The position numbers and the translations under genes were made by a program. DNA of 64,000 nt from Cricetomys ansorgei (lineage: Eukaryota; Chordata; Mammalia; Rodentia; Nesomyidae). Positions 20,268 to 29,726 of the stretch are shown here, piece by piece (the first letter of the stretch is position 1; every line of letters starts with the position of its first letter). Location: positions 18,598,501 through 18,662,500 of the forward strand of contig JAMJFZ010003163.1 in assembly GCA_026225945.1 (NCBI GenBank), in the 5' to 3' direction. The notes under the pieces were generated by a model. That model was not told where the DNA came from. It ran no database searches and worked only from the letters and a program-made list of their open reading frames with translations.

Positions 20268-20429
20268 TCACACCAGCAGCAGGTTGGCGATTAGCAAAAT
20301 AGCAATAGTTAAGATGTAGGTGACGCCTGCCGTAATTGCAGCGATGATGGCAGCCATCGCCAGGAACCAGACTCGCTGCTTTCTGCTCACTGGCCCCAGA
20401 ATCCCCACGTAGGCAGGAGCTTGAAACAT
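20268..20429 (-). CDS. Candidate 53-aa single-pass (tail-anchored-like) membrane micropeptide
   Basis: An ATG-to-TGA frame of 53 codons on the minus strand. Residues 1-15 are neutral (MFQAPAYVGILGPVS), 16-19 are basic (RKQR), and 20-53 are almost wholly hydrophobic and run to the last residue (ending IANLLLV), with Gly35 mid-way. A basic patch before a C-terminal hydrophobic segment predicts a cytoplasmic N-terminus and a tail-anchored or long single helix. A is at -3 of the ATG. An in-frame TAA lies 17 codons upstream with no earlier ATG, so this start is the only one if transcription is colinear. Codons keep several CpGs (GCG, ATCGCT, ACG, GGCGTC, ATCGCC) in CpG-poor surroundings. About 500 bases upstream look conserved. 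I do not recognise the protein. It could be a lncRNA-encoded micropeptide, the terminal exon of a larger gene (a weak 3' splice site lies at 'gtttcaag' just inside the ATG), or chance. Confidence 0.45.
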   Translation of the reverse strand: MFQAPAYVGILGPVSRKQRVWFLAMAAIIAAITAGVTYILTIAILLIANLLLV

Positions 20430-20965
20430 TTTAGGAAAACTTGGCCAATCATTTCCGTGAATCTTTGCTGCCTGGACAGATTAAACCCAGGCCCCAAGTG
20501 GCTCTCCCAGTTGACAATTTCTCTTTCAAAAAGGCAGAAGTTGCTGTGAGCCAAGTTCTTGCAGCCGAATTCCTGGATACAGTTTCCAACTATTCCAATC
20601 AGCCAGCTCTGCGGTGGGGCTGGGATTTCAAGCTCGCCACAGTATGAAGTCCAGTTTGGGCTATATTCCCTTCCCTCTCGCAGCGTGATGAAGGTTTCCC
20701 CGCAAAATCAAAAGGCTTACTGTCAAGTTTTCGATTGGTCTGGGCTTCGTGCTACCGTGTGTGTGGTGATGGAAGGAATATGAATGTGTTGCCGGCTTCA
20801 CCATGGGGCCTTGAGGCCTCGTCCGAGCCGTCCAGGGACCTTATGAAAGTGGAGCGGAACTCTTTTCATGTATATTCCAACCGCTGAAATTCCCCAGACG
20901 CGCCACAGTGTGCAGACGCAGTGGAGAAATGAACAATGGCTGGATAAAAACCGAGGCAGGTCCAC
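20430..20965 (-). promoter_or_regulatory. Conserved-looking 5' flank of the micropeptide frame
   Basis: A repeat-free block with many retained CpGs ('cgcagcgtgatgaaggtttc', 'ttccccgcaaaatcaaaagg', 'gtccgagccgtccagggacc', 'cagacgcgccacagtgtgca'). On the minus strand it is immediately upstream of the 53-codon frame and contains CCAAT boxes (one as ATTGG at 20734-20738) and a TATA-like 'gaatatacatgaaaag'. It may be a 5' UTR or promoter of that frame, or an independent enhancer. Confidence 0.4.
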
Positions 20966-21242
20966 AGAGCTTGCTGAAGACAGACCTGTGTGGCTACCCT
21001 GAGGGGCAGCCAAGCCCGGATCTTGCTCCCTCCCTGCACTTCTCCTGCTTCCTGGCTTTCTTCCCGTTTGGAACTTAATGAAAATCAAGTCACCACGTTT
21101 CTGGGGGTGCAGGCTGCTGTTTTACTTGAATAAAACTGATGAGCAAATTCGCCAAAGAAAGCTGACACTTGGGAAAATACACAGGTGACGCTAAAGAGAG
21201 AGACAGCACTTGTTATCTTATTTCTCTTTCCTGAACTATACT
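20966..21242. other. Unique sequence, no gene seen
   Basis: A 96-codon minus-strand frame ends in the preceding block. It has no domain and is considered chance. Confidence 0.45.
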
Positions 21243-21376
21243 GTAGTGGTGTCTAGGTGCACATGTATGTGTGAATGTATGTGTTATGTAAAGGTGCACA
21301 TGTGCACGCCTGTGTGTGCATGTGCAAACACGCATATGTGTACATGTGTGTGTGTGTCCATCTGAGTATGCATATA
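21243..21376 (+). repeat. Degenerate TG/TA-rich repeat
   Basis: Interrupted TG, TATG and GCACATG words with one pure (TG)7 stretch near 21346-21358. Alternating purine-pyrimidine throughout. Confidence 0.85.
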
Positions 21377-21503
21377 AAATACTGGTGTCCTAAAGAAGCT
21401 CCCCCTTACTTCCAACAATCCAATGTGTACTTCTCCTCTCAACAACAGATTTGGTAGTAGCTTGGAACCTAGGATCTCCCTTTTCAAAGAACAAAAGGAA
21501 GCA

Positions 21504-21531
21504 GGGGGGGGGGCATGGGGGGGCATGGAGA
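21504..21531 (+). repeat. G-run pair with G-quadruplex potential
   Basis: A G10 run and a G7 run separated by 'cat', following 'gcag'. Enough adjacent G to fold an intramolecular G-quadruplex. Confidence 0.75.
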
Positions 21532-21649
21532 TGAGAGCATTTATACCACTGAAACCAGCAAGGACTACAAATCAAAATTCATTTTTCTCAGGCAAGCAGT
21601 TGTTAAATATTTACTGACTTCATCACTACATCACTACCACTCAACCGTA

Positions 21650-21745
21650 TCACCATGTGCGTGTGTACAGACGTGCAGAGATACACAGCTGCACGCGCAC
21701 ACACCATTCATATATCAGTGCACGCAAGAGTACACGTGCACATCA
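21650..21745 (+). repeat. Degenerate CA-rich repeat
   Basis: Interrupted CA/CG words ('cgtgcagagatacacagctg', 'cacgcgcacacaccattcat'). With the TG-rich block 300 bases to the left it forms an imperfect inverted low-complexity pair. Confidence 0.6.
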
Positions 21746-21839
21746 TTAATGCCTGTATGTTCTTCCTAATTCATGGCTTCTCTTTAAATAGAAGACACTA
21801 CGAGAACCACGATGGAAGTGAAGTATATGCTTTATCATT

Positions 21840-22290
21840 AAAAGAAAGGTAAAACAACCCGTTCTTCCAAAATACAAAAGCAATAGCTAAACTGATCCCT
21901 CTTTTCCTTGCCTGGATATTAACTTTCTCCCATTCCTGCAAATTTGCTGCACTCATATTCCGCCGAAGCCCCAGAATTAAACACACTTCTACTCTCTCAC
22001 TCCAGGTGCATTAAGTGCAGTACAGGGCACAAATGAATAGTTTTATTGATAATAAATTTTATAATCCATGCAGCACTTGCTGAAAATGGATGTGTTCTGG
22101 ATGCATTCATTATTTCTCCTAATTTGAAGACCACAGGATTGCAGCCACCCCGCTCGCAATGCCTCTGATAATTGCCGGCTATTTCCTACTGGCCCGAGGT
22201 TGAGCTGACAATTCACAGGCATGCCCTGGATTGGGAGGATAAATGACAATAAACAGTCCATCAGATTATTACTTCTTTCAATTCCAGAGA
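21840..22290. promoter_or_regulatory. CNE-like block
   Basis: Repeat-free with a striking AT-rich centre ('agttttattgataataaatt', 'ttataatccatgcagcactt', 'cattatttctcctaatttga', 'tctgataattgccggctatt', 'gataaatgacaataaacagt'). CpGs survive in 'cccgctcgcaatgcc' and 'ttccgccgaagcc'. This is one of the strongest enhancer-like textures in the window, with multiple homeodomain, CUX/ONECUT (ATTGAT) and SOX (AACAGT, ACAAT) type words. Confidence 0.5.
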
Positions 22291-23035
22291 CTATCCAACA
22301 TTGGTCAGTAGCTTCTGTCTCCTGCAGATAGAAACACCCCGCTGGTTTGATAGTGCTGTGAGAAACAGGGGCTGGGGTGGGTTATAACACCCTGATAAAG
22401 GTAATGCTCCCCCAGCATGCAGGTGAAACACGGGCCAGGAAAAGCCATCTGAGAAGTGAGCTGTCTGCAGCTGAGAGGGGAGATGCATAGAAAATAGGAA
22501 AGAATGGTGGTGGGTTTTGACCTTATTTGAAAAGGAAGCTGGTTAATAATAAGGGGTTTGTCATCAGACAGTCCTGACCCCAGTGCTAGATGGCCCATCT
22601 GGAATTTTGTAACCCTTAGACAAGCTAAGTTTCCGACCCCATGCTTGCTTTCTGAGAAACAGAGGTAAGCTAACATTGGTCCCTGAGGGGACAGGAGGCT
22701 GGCAGATAGTGCCTGTGCCACTTCTGTCATGGCGTCTGTCCTGTCAGCGCTCACTGGGTACAACTACTGACTGCTTGAGAGTCTACAGTGAAGTGGGACC
22801 AGGACGGTATTCACATCCAACGAGAACCACCAAAGAAACAAAAAGTTTGAATCTGGACCCATGATTGGTTGTCATGGCAGCCTTGGGTGAGCTCACTGTC
22901 TGGGGAAGCGTTTAAGAAAAGCTAGAGATGATGAGAGAGGCTCCTTGAATAAGTTCCAAACTCAGACCAGATGACTGGAGCTTCGGAGACCGTCAAACTA
23001 TTCTTATTCAAGAAGAATTTGACCAAATTGCTGTA
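22291..23035. other. Unique sequence, no gene seen
   Basis: The 152-codon minus-strand frame at 22305-22763 overlaps other frames and shows no domain. Treated as chance. Confidence 0.5.
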
Positions 23036-23330
23036 CAGAGCCTAACTTGGTTGTAAGCATTGTATGCTATCTCAGTTAATCTTCACAGCCCTCTGAGAGA
23101 GATGGTCTCACCACTCTTTCTTAATGCTGCTGTTATTGGAGGTGCCTGTGATGAGACCCAGGACCTTACGCATGCTAAGGAAATGATCTACCACTGAACT
23201 GCTCCCCTGTCTTATCTTCCTTTTATAGACAAGAAAAGCGGGGCACAGGGAAGCTAAACAGTTAAAGTCAGGTAGCCAGCAAGGGGCAGAGACTAGACTC
23301 AAACAAAGCAGTCCTGGCAACCTGGCAAAT
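23036..23330 (+). mobile_element. MIR SINE split by an ID insertion
   Basis: The left part 'gtatgctatctcagttaatc' with 'ttcacagccctctgagagag' and the right part 'ttttatagacaagaaaagcg' with 'gtcaggtagccagcaagggg' and 'actcaaacaaagcagtcctg' are consecutive MIR segments. They are separated by a rodent ID element. The order of insertion is therefore readable. Confidence 0.78.
23135..23208 (-). mobile_element. ID SINE (minus strand) inside MIR
   Basis: The reverse complement reads as ID: a 'gcagttcagtggtagatcat' box A region and 'agcatgcgtaaggtcctggg' box B region. The sequence is diverged, so the insertion is old but younger than the MIR. Confidence 0.75.
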
Positions 23331-24509
23331 TGCTCCCAGCCATGCCTGACCATGGCTAATGATGCCTGCATCTCTGCCTTGCCCTGCCCATTTGGCTCCT
23401 GTCCTCAACTAGCAACCACCTGATCCCACTCAGGGTCAGCTCAAGACTCCAAGAAACAACTGGAAGATGGTTACACATCAGGAAGAAAGCACCTTTACAT
23501 GTTTGCTCAGGGAACTGCCAATCACACCACCAATGGGCCAAGGTCAACCCCATCATCCATCATTAGATGGGCAGAGGCCACGGCCAGTGGCTTTGGAGTC
23601 CAGGATTCTTTTCACCTATGACTGACTGTTCCAGGGGTAGTGTGGCCCAGAAGCCCCTGACCCACAACACATGCTCCCTTATTTGCTGACAGCGTGCCCA
23701 CTAATCTGCCCAAGCGAAGGACAACGGTAGGCTCACTGAGAATGAATCACATATACCACTGTGGCGAATTGTACCCATGGATGTACTATTTATAATCCTA
23801 ATGGTAGTTTAGTGAGTTTCCTTTTTTCTCCCCCCTTTTCCCCAACCTGACCCTTCCACTGGGAAGCAGTTTGCTTTGCTTTATGCAAAAATCAGGACAT
23901 ATCCAAAAAAGGGATTTCTCCCTCAGCATTCAGGTGGTATCTCTGACAATGGACAGTAGCCTTTCTCTGGCCTTGAGTCAGACACGGTGAGAGCTAGATC
24001 TTTGCCAAGAGAGGACACCTCTGACCTTCAGAAGTGCAATCCGAAGAGCTGAGGTGCAACCCACAGCCAGGAAGAGCCCGAGTCGGCAGGCTACAACAGT
24101 AAACTGCTCCAAGACAAGGGGAAGCTGGTGTGACTCCCCAAATCTGCACTCGTCACAGCCAGGGGCCCCTGGACACACTGCGGTGTGTAGATCTCCTGGA
24201 GCTCTTTGGAAATATGAGGAGTACCTAACGTCCAACTCCGGCTGCCAGCCCGCTGGAGCAAGGCACAGGCCCCCACTGCAGCAATTACTTTGTTTCCTGA
24301 CCCCCAAAGTCCCAGTGAAGCAAAAATTTCCCGGTCTTGGTGCAGGCAACCCTCTTCTAATCCCCGGCAGTCCCCTGTCCCCTTCCTCCATCACCTGACC
24401 GACAGTGAGCTAACTTTTCTCAGAGTTCCATCCTGTTCTTGAGTTTCTGTCGGAAACTTGGCCTAGATGACAGCTGTGTGGGCCTCTCCCCAGCTCGACC
24501 CAGCAGGAG
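23331..24509. other. Unique sequence, no gene seen
   Basis: Opposing frames of 138 (minus) and 114 (plus) codons at 23978-24398 mirror each other, the usual sign of one chance GC-rich stretch. A pyrimidine-rich tract lies at about 23820-23845. Confidence 0.5.
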
Positions 24510-24665
24510 TTCTAATACACTTCATTCTGGGGCTGGTTGCTGCTTTTAATCTATCAGCACGGCGCCGCAGCTGCTGTAAGCTAGCTGAAAATTGTCTGCA
24601 TACGGGTGAACAATTGTAACCCTTTTCCACGTGAGCACGCGCTTCAGCAGAACACCCTGCCCAGT
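24510..24665. promoter_or_regulatory. CNE-like block with E-box and CpGs
   Basis: 'gctgcttttaatctatcagc', 'acggcgccgcagctgctgta' (E-box CAGCTG), 'gaaaattgtctgcatacggg', 'gaacaattgtaacccttttc' (SOX-like ACAATTGT) and 'cacgtgagcacgcgcttcag' (CACGTG E-box). High motif density and CpG retention suggest a regulatory element. Confidence 0.45.
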
Positions 24666-25420
24666 TCTCCGTACCTAGGAAGTGGGTAGGCCAGAGTGGC
24701 CAAGGTTTTCCAAAGTACCAGGAGGCCCTTACCTGAAAAATCAGCAAACTCACAAGGCTGAGCTGCCATTAACACAGAAATGTCACCCTCCTGATAATAC
24801 TTCTTGTCTCAACGGAAGCTTTTTGAAGACTTCTCAAGCTGCAGTGGGGTAGCATGGACCACCACCAACCCCAAGCTAGGGCTGTGATCTAGAGTTCTTT
24901 CCCTTTTGTTTTGATTCTACAGAAGAGGGGGCTTTTCTCTATGAGGAAGTAGGTTTTCCCTACCTGTAGATTCTCTCCCTGGTGTCATCACCACCCCCCC
25001 CACCCCCACTCCCGATACTGGGGCAATAACACCAAGCTCTCAGAACCACCTTGCCCAGGTCTCTGCCCCATCCACTGAGCAGCAAGAGACTTTAATGGGC
25101 TCAGCAGGGCAGGTTCAGAGCTGAAATCTTTGCCAAATATTAATAGTTACCATTCTGACAAAATAGCCTGTACCCTTCAGGCACTGAACACAAATTTAGT
25201 TATCAATAGGGAATGTGAAGGAAGAGAAGCAAGAATATAAACAGGAAAGCACATGCATAGAAGCCAGGGGAGCAACAAGATACAAGGTATACTCCCATCA
25301 AGGAATACCATCCTTCCCCTACCCCCGCAGCCTTTAGTCCATCCCCCAACCTTCCCTTCATTCTCCCTCAACCTTCTCTTTATTACCACAAACTCTCCTT
25401 CTTCCCTGTCCGAGTCAGCA
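24666..25420. other. Unique sequence with C-rich tract
   Basis: No gene seen. A C-run low-complexity tract lies at about 24990-25010 and a pyrimidine-rich stretch at 25310-25400. Confidence 0.5.
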
Positions 25421-25796
25421 TTAACTGTCAACTTGATTTAGCCTAGAATCTCCAGAAAGGGAGATCAATTGAGTAACTCTATCAGGTTGGTCTGTGGACC
25501 TGTCCATGATGGATTGTCTTGACTGTCTTAATTTGTGTAAGAAAGTCCAGCCCACTGTGGGTGGTGCCATTTCCTAGGCAGGCGGTCCTGGGCTGTATAA
25601 GGAAGCTAGCTGAGCATGAGCCAGAGCAAGCCAGAAAGTGAGGCAGCAAGCAGTGTTCCTCCATAGTTCCTGTCTGCCTGCCTTGAGTTCCTGCCCTGAC
25701 TTCCCTCAATGTTTGATTAGTACCCGGATGTATAAGTTGAATTAGCCCTCTTCTCCCTCAGGTTGCTTTTATCACAGCAACAGAAAAGTACACCAG
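25421..25796 (+). mobile_element. Rodent interspersed repeat, second copy
   Basis: Same family as 12110-12496: starts 'actgtcaacttgatttagcc', then 'gagatcaattgagtaactct', 'ccagcccactgtgggtggtg', 'cctgggctgtataaggaagc', 'gagttcctgccctgacttcc', and ends 'ggttgcttttatcacagcaa' 'cagaaaagtacacca'. Both copies are on the plus strand. Family name not settled. The termini resemble MaLR-class LTRs. Confidence 0.75.
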
Positions 25797-26284
25797 AGCA
25801 CCCCGTCAATCTTCTGTACCCCTTCAACTTTACCCCACTGTCCCCCTGGGTCTCCCAGTGGGCAGTGATGGGAAGCAAGGCCAAGTTCCATGGTTGAGGT
25901 CAGTTCCATGGCATCTTCATGTAGACACTCAGAGGACTGAACAGCTCACTACCCTCAGGTCTCCACCATAAAAGGGGATACACTTCCGGTCTCCCCCACC
26001 TACTCAGTGAGGTCCTCACACAGAACTCTTCTACCCTTCCAGTTGGCCCATGAGCCTCCCTGCCTGCTCACTTCCCGTTACATTTCTGTTTCTAGAATAG
26101 TACTTATAAATCCTGCTTGGCAGGTAGGGCAGGTCCCACATCCAGTTCCTGGAGTGGATGGCCATACGCTGTCAGGCCCCAGCCCTAGGAGGGGAAGAAA
26201 GAGCTGCTACAGACTCTGGAGCCCACAGGAAAATAGGCTGGAGGGGTACAGAGGAGAGCACCTCCCCAAACCAGTCCACTTCAA
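25797..26284. other. Unique sequence, no gene seen
   Basis: A 100-codon plus frame at 26007-26309 shows no domain or splice context and is treated as chance. Confidence 0.5.
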
Positions 26285-26450
26285 AAATCTAGACTTTCTT
26301 GAGGATTGATATGGCAGCAGCTGTATCTCTTTCATTTGAGTAATTATCATATAATTAAGTGCATGAATTACAAGAGAGCCAAGGCATTAAATTAAAATAT
26401 TTAATGCTTGTAAATCTGAAAACGATCACTGCTGACGCACAGCCAGTAAG
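26285..26450. promoter_or_regulatory. CNE-like AT-rich block
   Basis: 'gagtaattatcatataatta', 'agtgcatgaattacaagaga', 'ggcattaaattaaaatattt' and 'aatgcttgtaaatctgaaaa' form an AT-rich, repeat-free cluster of homeodomain-type cores with a CpG-bearing right flank. Enhancer-like texture. Confidence 0.45.
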
Positions 26451-28339
26451 AAGGGGAGCTAACAGCTCAGAGGCCAGCACGGGGAAGTAGGAGGTGGAAG
26501 CCGGCAGCAGCAGTTGGCTGGCACCTGGGAAGGCAGGGACAATGTTCGGGGAGGTCAGCAGCTTGAGAGGCCCAGCCAGTGCACAGAACTCGGCCGGTTC
26601 CCTTAGAAGGCAGAGGCATTGGTCCTAAAATGGAAGCCAGGTATCCTGGCACCACCAATCCCAACCACAAATGTCGGAACCGGTGCTCTGGGAAACCTCA
26701 CCGGGACAGAAAGAAACGAAACCATGTTGTAGCACCCTCCATATTTGAGTTTATCCTTTTGAAACCCTGGAGGTTCAAAACAAAAATGTTTCTCAGATAA
26801 AGCAAGCCTGCTATCCGGTCAGTTTGGCTCTATCCTGTGGGACTCAGGTCAACCTCAGATCAAATTCTGCACCAGTGTACTCACCGGGGAAGGGGAGGCA
26901 GAGAAAGAATCAGGCACCAACAGGAAGAATACAAAGAATGAGCATTCAGACCTGGCTTAAGGACACGAGCCACATGAGACCTTAGGAAAGCCCCTTGCCG
27001 ACATACGCTGACCCCAAGATTCATTATTTCTTGGCCCAGAAGGACCCTCTAGCCGTGGATACGGCCTCGGGAAGTGGCCAGCAACCACCACATCATTACA
27101 GATGGAGATCCAGATAAAATGGGAATGCCAGGGAAAAGATGGATGTCCTTTGCTTCTCTGGAAGTTGACTTTGATTTAAGTCCTGACAATGTTCACCCTT
27201 CTTTTCCAGGAGAATGAACCCAGGGTTTTTGTGAGGCCATTTGGTCACACCCTTTGAAGGCCTGGCCAATGGGAATGGTTCGTGTCCCTGGAGAAAAAAA
27301 TGATTAGTTAAGAGACAAACACGTGACCAGATCTGGCCAAACAGAACCAATCCTGAGAGGTTTCTGGTTTTACTGGAGTTTAACAGCTCTATGGTTCCTG
27401 GAGTTGCAAACCAGCAAGATGTGAATCTAGAGGGCTGCTTTTCCTAGGATTAGAGAAAAGCTTGCCAACGCTAAGGAGAGAGGGGGGCTCGGGCTGCCCG
27501 CAGCCTTGACTGAGACGCCCATTTGGGAACTAGGGAGTAGACCTCTTTAGTTTCTGGGGCCAGTGTGTGGCAGTGGGCTCTTGCAAGTAAGTCAGATAAG
27601 GCTCAATAATTTTACTTCTTCCCAGGGAGAATTTGGCCCCTGATGGTCCATCTGTCTGTCTCTCTGACTCCTTTCAATTTCTCTCCTACCCAGTAGTACA
27701 GCACTGGTTGGAACAAAGGCACAGAGAAATGCCTGATGTTCCTTGCTTGGGCGGATGCTATGGGTCTAAACCAGAGCTATAGGTCCCCCTCTCCTTTCCC
27801 CATCCCTGTCCCTAACAGCCTCTCCCAAGCCCAGCATACCTGTGGTGTTGCTGGCATTGAATATCTACTGTCCAAAACCACATGGGAGATCCTGGTAGTA
27901 GGGAATTTTCTCCCTTCCCTCCTGTGTTCTATAAAACTGGTCACAGGGCCTTTCCACCTCGGAACCACTACCAGTCCCCACGCAGTCAGGTGGGACTCCA
28001 CCAGCTCCAGATCATTCCCTCTGCCAGGGCCTCTGTCCCTCCGGGGAGCTCATTCAGCACCTGCTCCCTACTAGTGCCTACTTCATCATCTCCAGCGTCC
28101 ACCATCACCTTTCCTTGTTGGGTGACAACAGCTTTCAAACCACTTTCCTGTCTCCTACAGAGCACCAGCAGGATGACCTGAGCCTTTCATACATTCCCTG
28201 GAGAAGAGTTAATGAGGGGCAAATAGCCCCCATGGAAGCCAAGTCCAGGGACAGTCCCATTAGCTTTTCAGGTCTGCCCAGGGCTGATGAGAGGCAGGAG
28301 AAAGTCATGATGGAGACAAGGCAGAGTGAGAGTAGTAGC
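26451..28339. other. Unique sequence with a possible ancient repeat
   Basis: No gene seen. At about 27200-27480 the order 'ctggccaatgggaatggttc' ... 'acacgtgaccagatctggcc' 'aaacagaaccaatcctgaga' resembles an ancient mammalian interspersed repeat that I cannot name confidently. Frames up to 112 codons at 27736-28181 overlap in different phases. Confidence 0.45.
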
Positions 28340-28470
28340 TGTGAGTACACAGGCCCGGGTACAAACTCTAGCCCTGCGGCTTCTCCTCACCGCCCATCTG
28401 ACCTCCCCCAGGTCTAAGAGCCTCAGCTTCCTCACCTGTAAGACAGAAGTAGCAACAGGACTGCCATAGT
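28340..28470 (+). mobile_element. MIR SINE fragment
   Basis: 'gggtacaaactctagccctg' then 'agcctcagcttcctcacctg' 'taagacagaagtagcaacag' matches the MIR half around 'ggttcaaatcctagctctg...gcctcagtttcctcatctgtaaaatgg'. Confidence 0.7.
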
Positions 28471-28990
28471 AGCCGTGGACACAGAGGTCAAGTACTACCT
28501 CTGACCTCTCATGGACGCAGACACACCCAACAGTGGTAACCACTGTGGCCACAGAGGTGCCGCGGGTGTGTCCAGCCCAAGCAGCAGACACCTGGGGCAG
28601 ACCACTGACAGCCCTGATAGGCCACCGCTTCAACTGAATGCATCAGAAGTGGGCAGGCCTAGTGAGCGTCATGCGTCATCCACCAGAAGGGCTTTCCACT
28701 CTGGACATGCCCTAATCCCTGCAACAATTCCAGCCCCATTTTATGGAATGAAGGTGATGTAGCAATGGCTTCGGCAGCGATCCAAGGAGCCCAGAGTCGC
28801 TGAGCAGCAAAGCAGAACCTGAGGCCAGGCCACTAGGATCAGTCAGATGCCTGGCCCCCTGCTTTTGTTCAGCCTAAAGGTGGGCCCAAGCTCCGACCCC
28901 TGTCCCCAGCACCTGACAGCCAGGTCCACCTTGTAGAAGGACTTCTAGTATGGGCCCTGATGGACAGAGCATAAGTAACAACACCCTGTA
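28471..28990. other. Unique sequence, no gene seen
   Basis: GC-rich with no recognised repeat or exon. The 121-codon minus frame at 28268-28633 overlaps the MIR and is treated as chance. Confidence 0.5.
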
Positions 28991-28994
28991 CCTT

Positions 28995-29160
28995 ACAATG
29001 TAGGCCTACTGTGTGCTCGGAATTTGTGTCAGCTCTTCAGTCCTCTAAGCAACTCCATGTGATAGCTATTACTATCGCCATCTTACAGCTAAGAAGCTGC
29101 TCAGAGAGGTTAAGAGACTACATCAGGGTCACAGACATCTGGATATCACACCCCAAAACA
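28995..29160 (+). mobile_element. MIR SINE
   Basis: 'cctactgtgtgctcggaatt', 'ctctaagcaactccatgtga', 'tagctattactatcgccatc', 'ttacagctaagaagctgctc', 'agagaggttaagagactaca' and 'tcagggtcacagac' follow the MIR consensus closely. A nearly complete copy. Confidence 0.88.
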
Positions 29161-29206
29161 GTCCCAGAAAGACGCTCTTTTGTTTATTGTTTTGTTTTGG
29201 CTTGGT

Positions 29207-29346
29207 TTTTCAAGACAGAGTTTCTCTGTGTAGCCCCAGCCTCCCTGGAACTCACTCGGTAGACCAAGTTGGTCCCAAACTCAGAGATCTGCCTGCCTCT
29301 GCCTCCCAAGTGCTGGGATTAAAGGTGTGCACAACCAAGGCCTGGC
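29207..29346 (-). mobile_element. B1 SINE (minus strand)
   Basis: 'ttcaagacagagtttctctg', 'tgtagccccagcctccctgg', 'aactcactcggtagaccaag', 'ctgcctctgcctcccaagtg', 'ctgggattaaaggtgtgcac' are antisense B1 blocks in full order. Close to the consensus and among the younger B1 copies here. Confidence 0.95.
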
Positions 29347-29519
29347 ATGATTTTTTTCTTTTCTTTTTCTTTTCTGGTTTAGACTGTCTTTATGTTCAAA
29401 TGTGGAGGCCATTTGACACTTCTTTCCCTTCCCTCTTTATTAGCTTCGTGGGGAGCCAAAAGCTAGCTTCAGAGGTACCTATTAATGACGTATGAAATAG
29501 TTTGCCACAGTGTTCTCTA

Positions 29520-29644
29520 AGACACACTGTCCAGTATGGCCCTTGCCATGACAGGTGGTTCCCTCTGCTGAGATCTGGCAGAATTTGCATCTATGAAAAT
29601 GCTTCCTTGTCTTTTTTTTGGTGAGCCATACAGTAGCACACACA
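29520..29644 (+). repeat. Partial 5' LTR (R-U5 part only)
   Basis: It shares 'ctgtccagt', 'ccatgacaggtggttccct' and 'gctgag' blocks and the 'cagtagc' end with the 3' LTR. The similarity starts about 37 bases downstream of the position equivalent to the 3' LTR TATA box, close to the expected transcription start. The U3 region is absent. Confidence 0.75.
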
Positions 29645-29646
29645 AG

Positions 29647-29665
29647 TGGCACACCAACGAGGGGC
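29647..29665 (+). other. Retroviral primer-binding site (tRNA-Lys type)
   Basis: 'tggcacaccaacgaggggc' resembles the tRNA-Lys1,2 primer-binding site of class II retroviruses, with two or three changes. It sits within a few bases of the 5' LTR end, as expected. Confidence 0.7.
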
Positions 29666-29702
29666 AGAAGGCAAAGAAGGGCATGATTGTCATATCAGTT
29701 AC

Positions 29703-29726
29703 GGGGGGGGGGGGGGGGGGGCGGGG
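29703..29726 (+). repeat. G19 homopolymer run
   Basis: Nineteen consecutive G then C then GGGG, lying just 3' of the primer-binding site in the retroviral leader. Strong G-quadruplex potential and prone to assembly error. Confidence 0.9.

Noticed and set aside
22305..22763. 152-codon minus-strand frame
   Set aside because: Overlapped by another minus-phase frame and no protein-like features.
29187..29495. 102-codon frame 'FQDRVSLCSPSLPGTH'
   Set aside because: Translation of a minus-strand B1 element.
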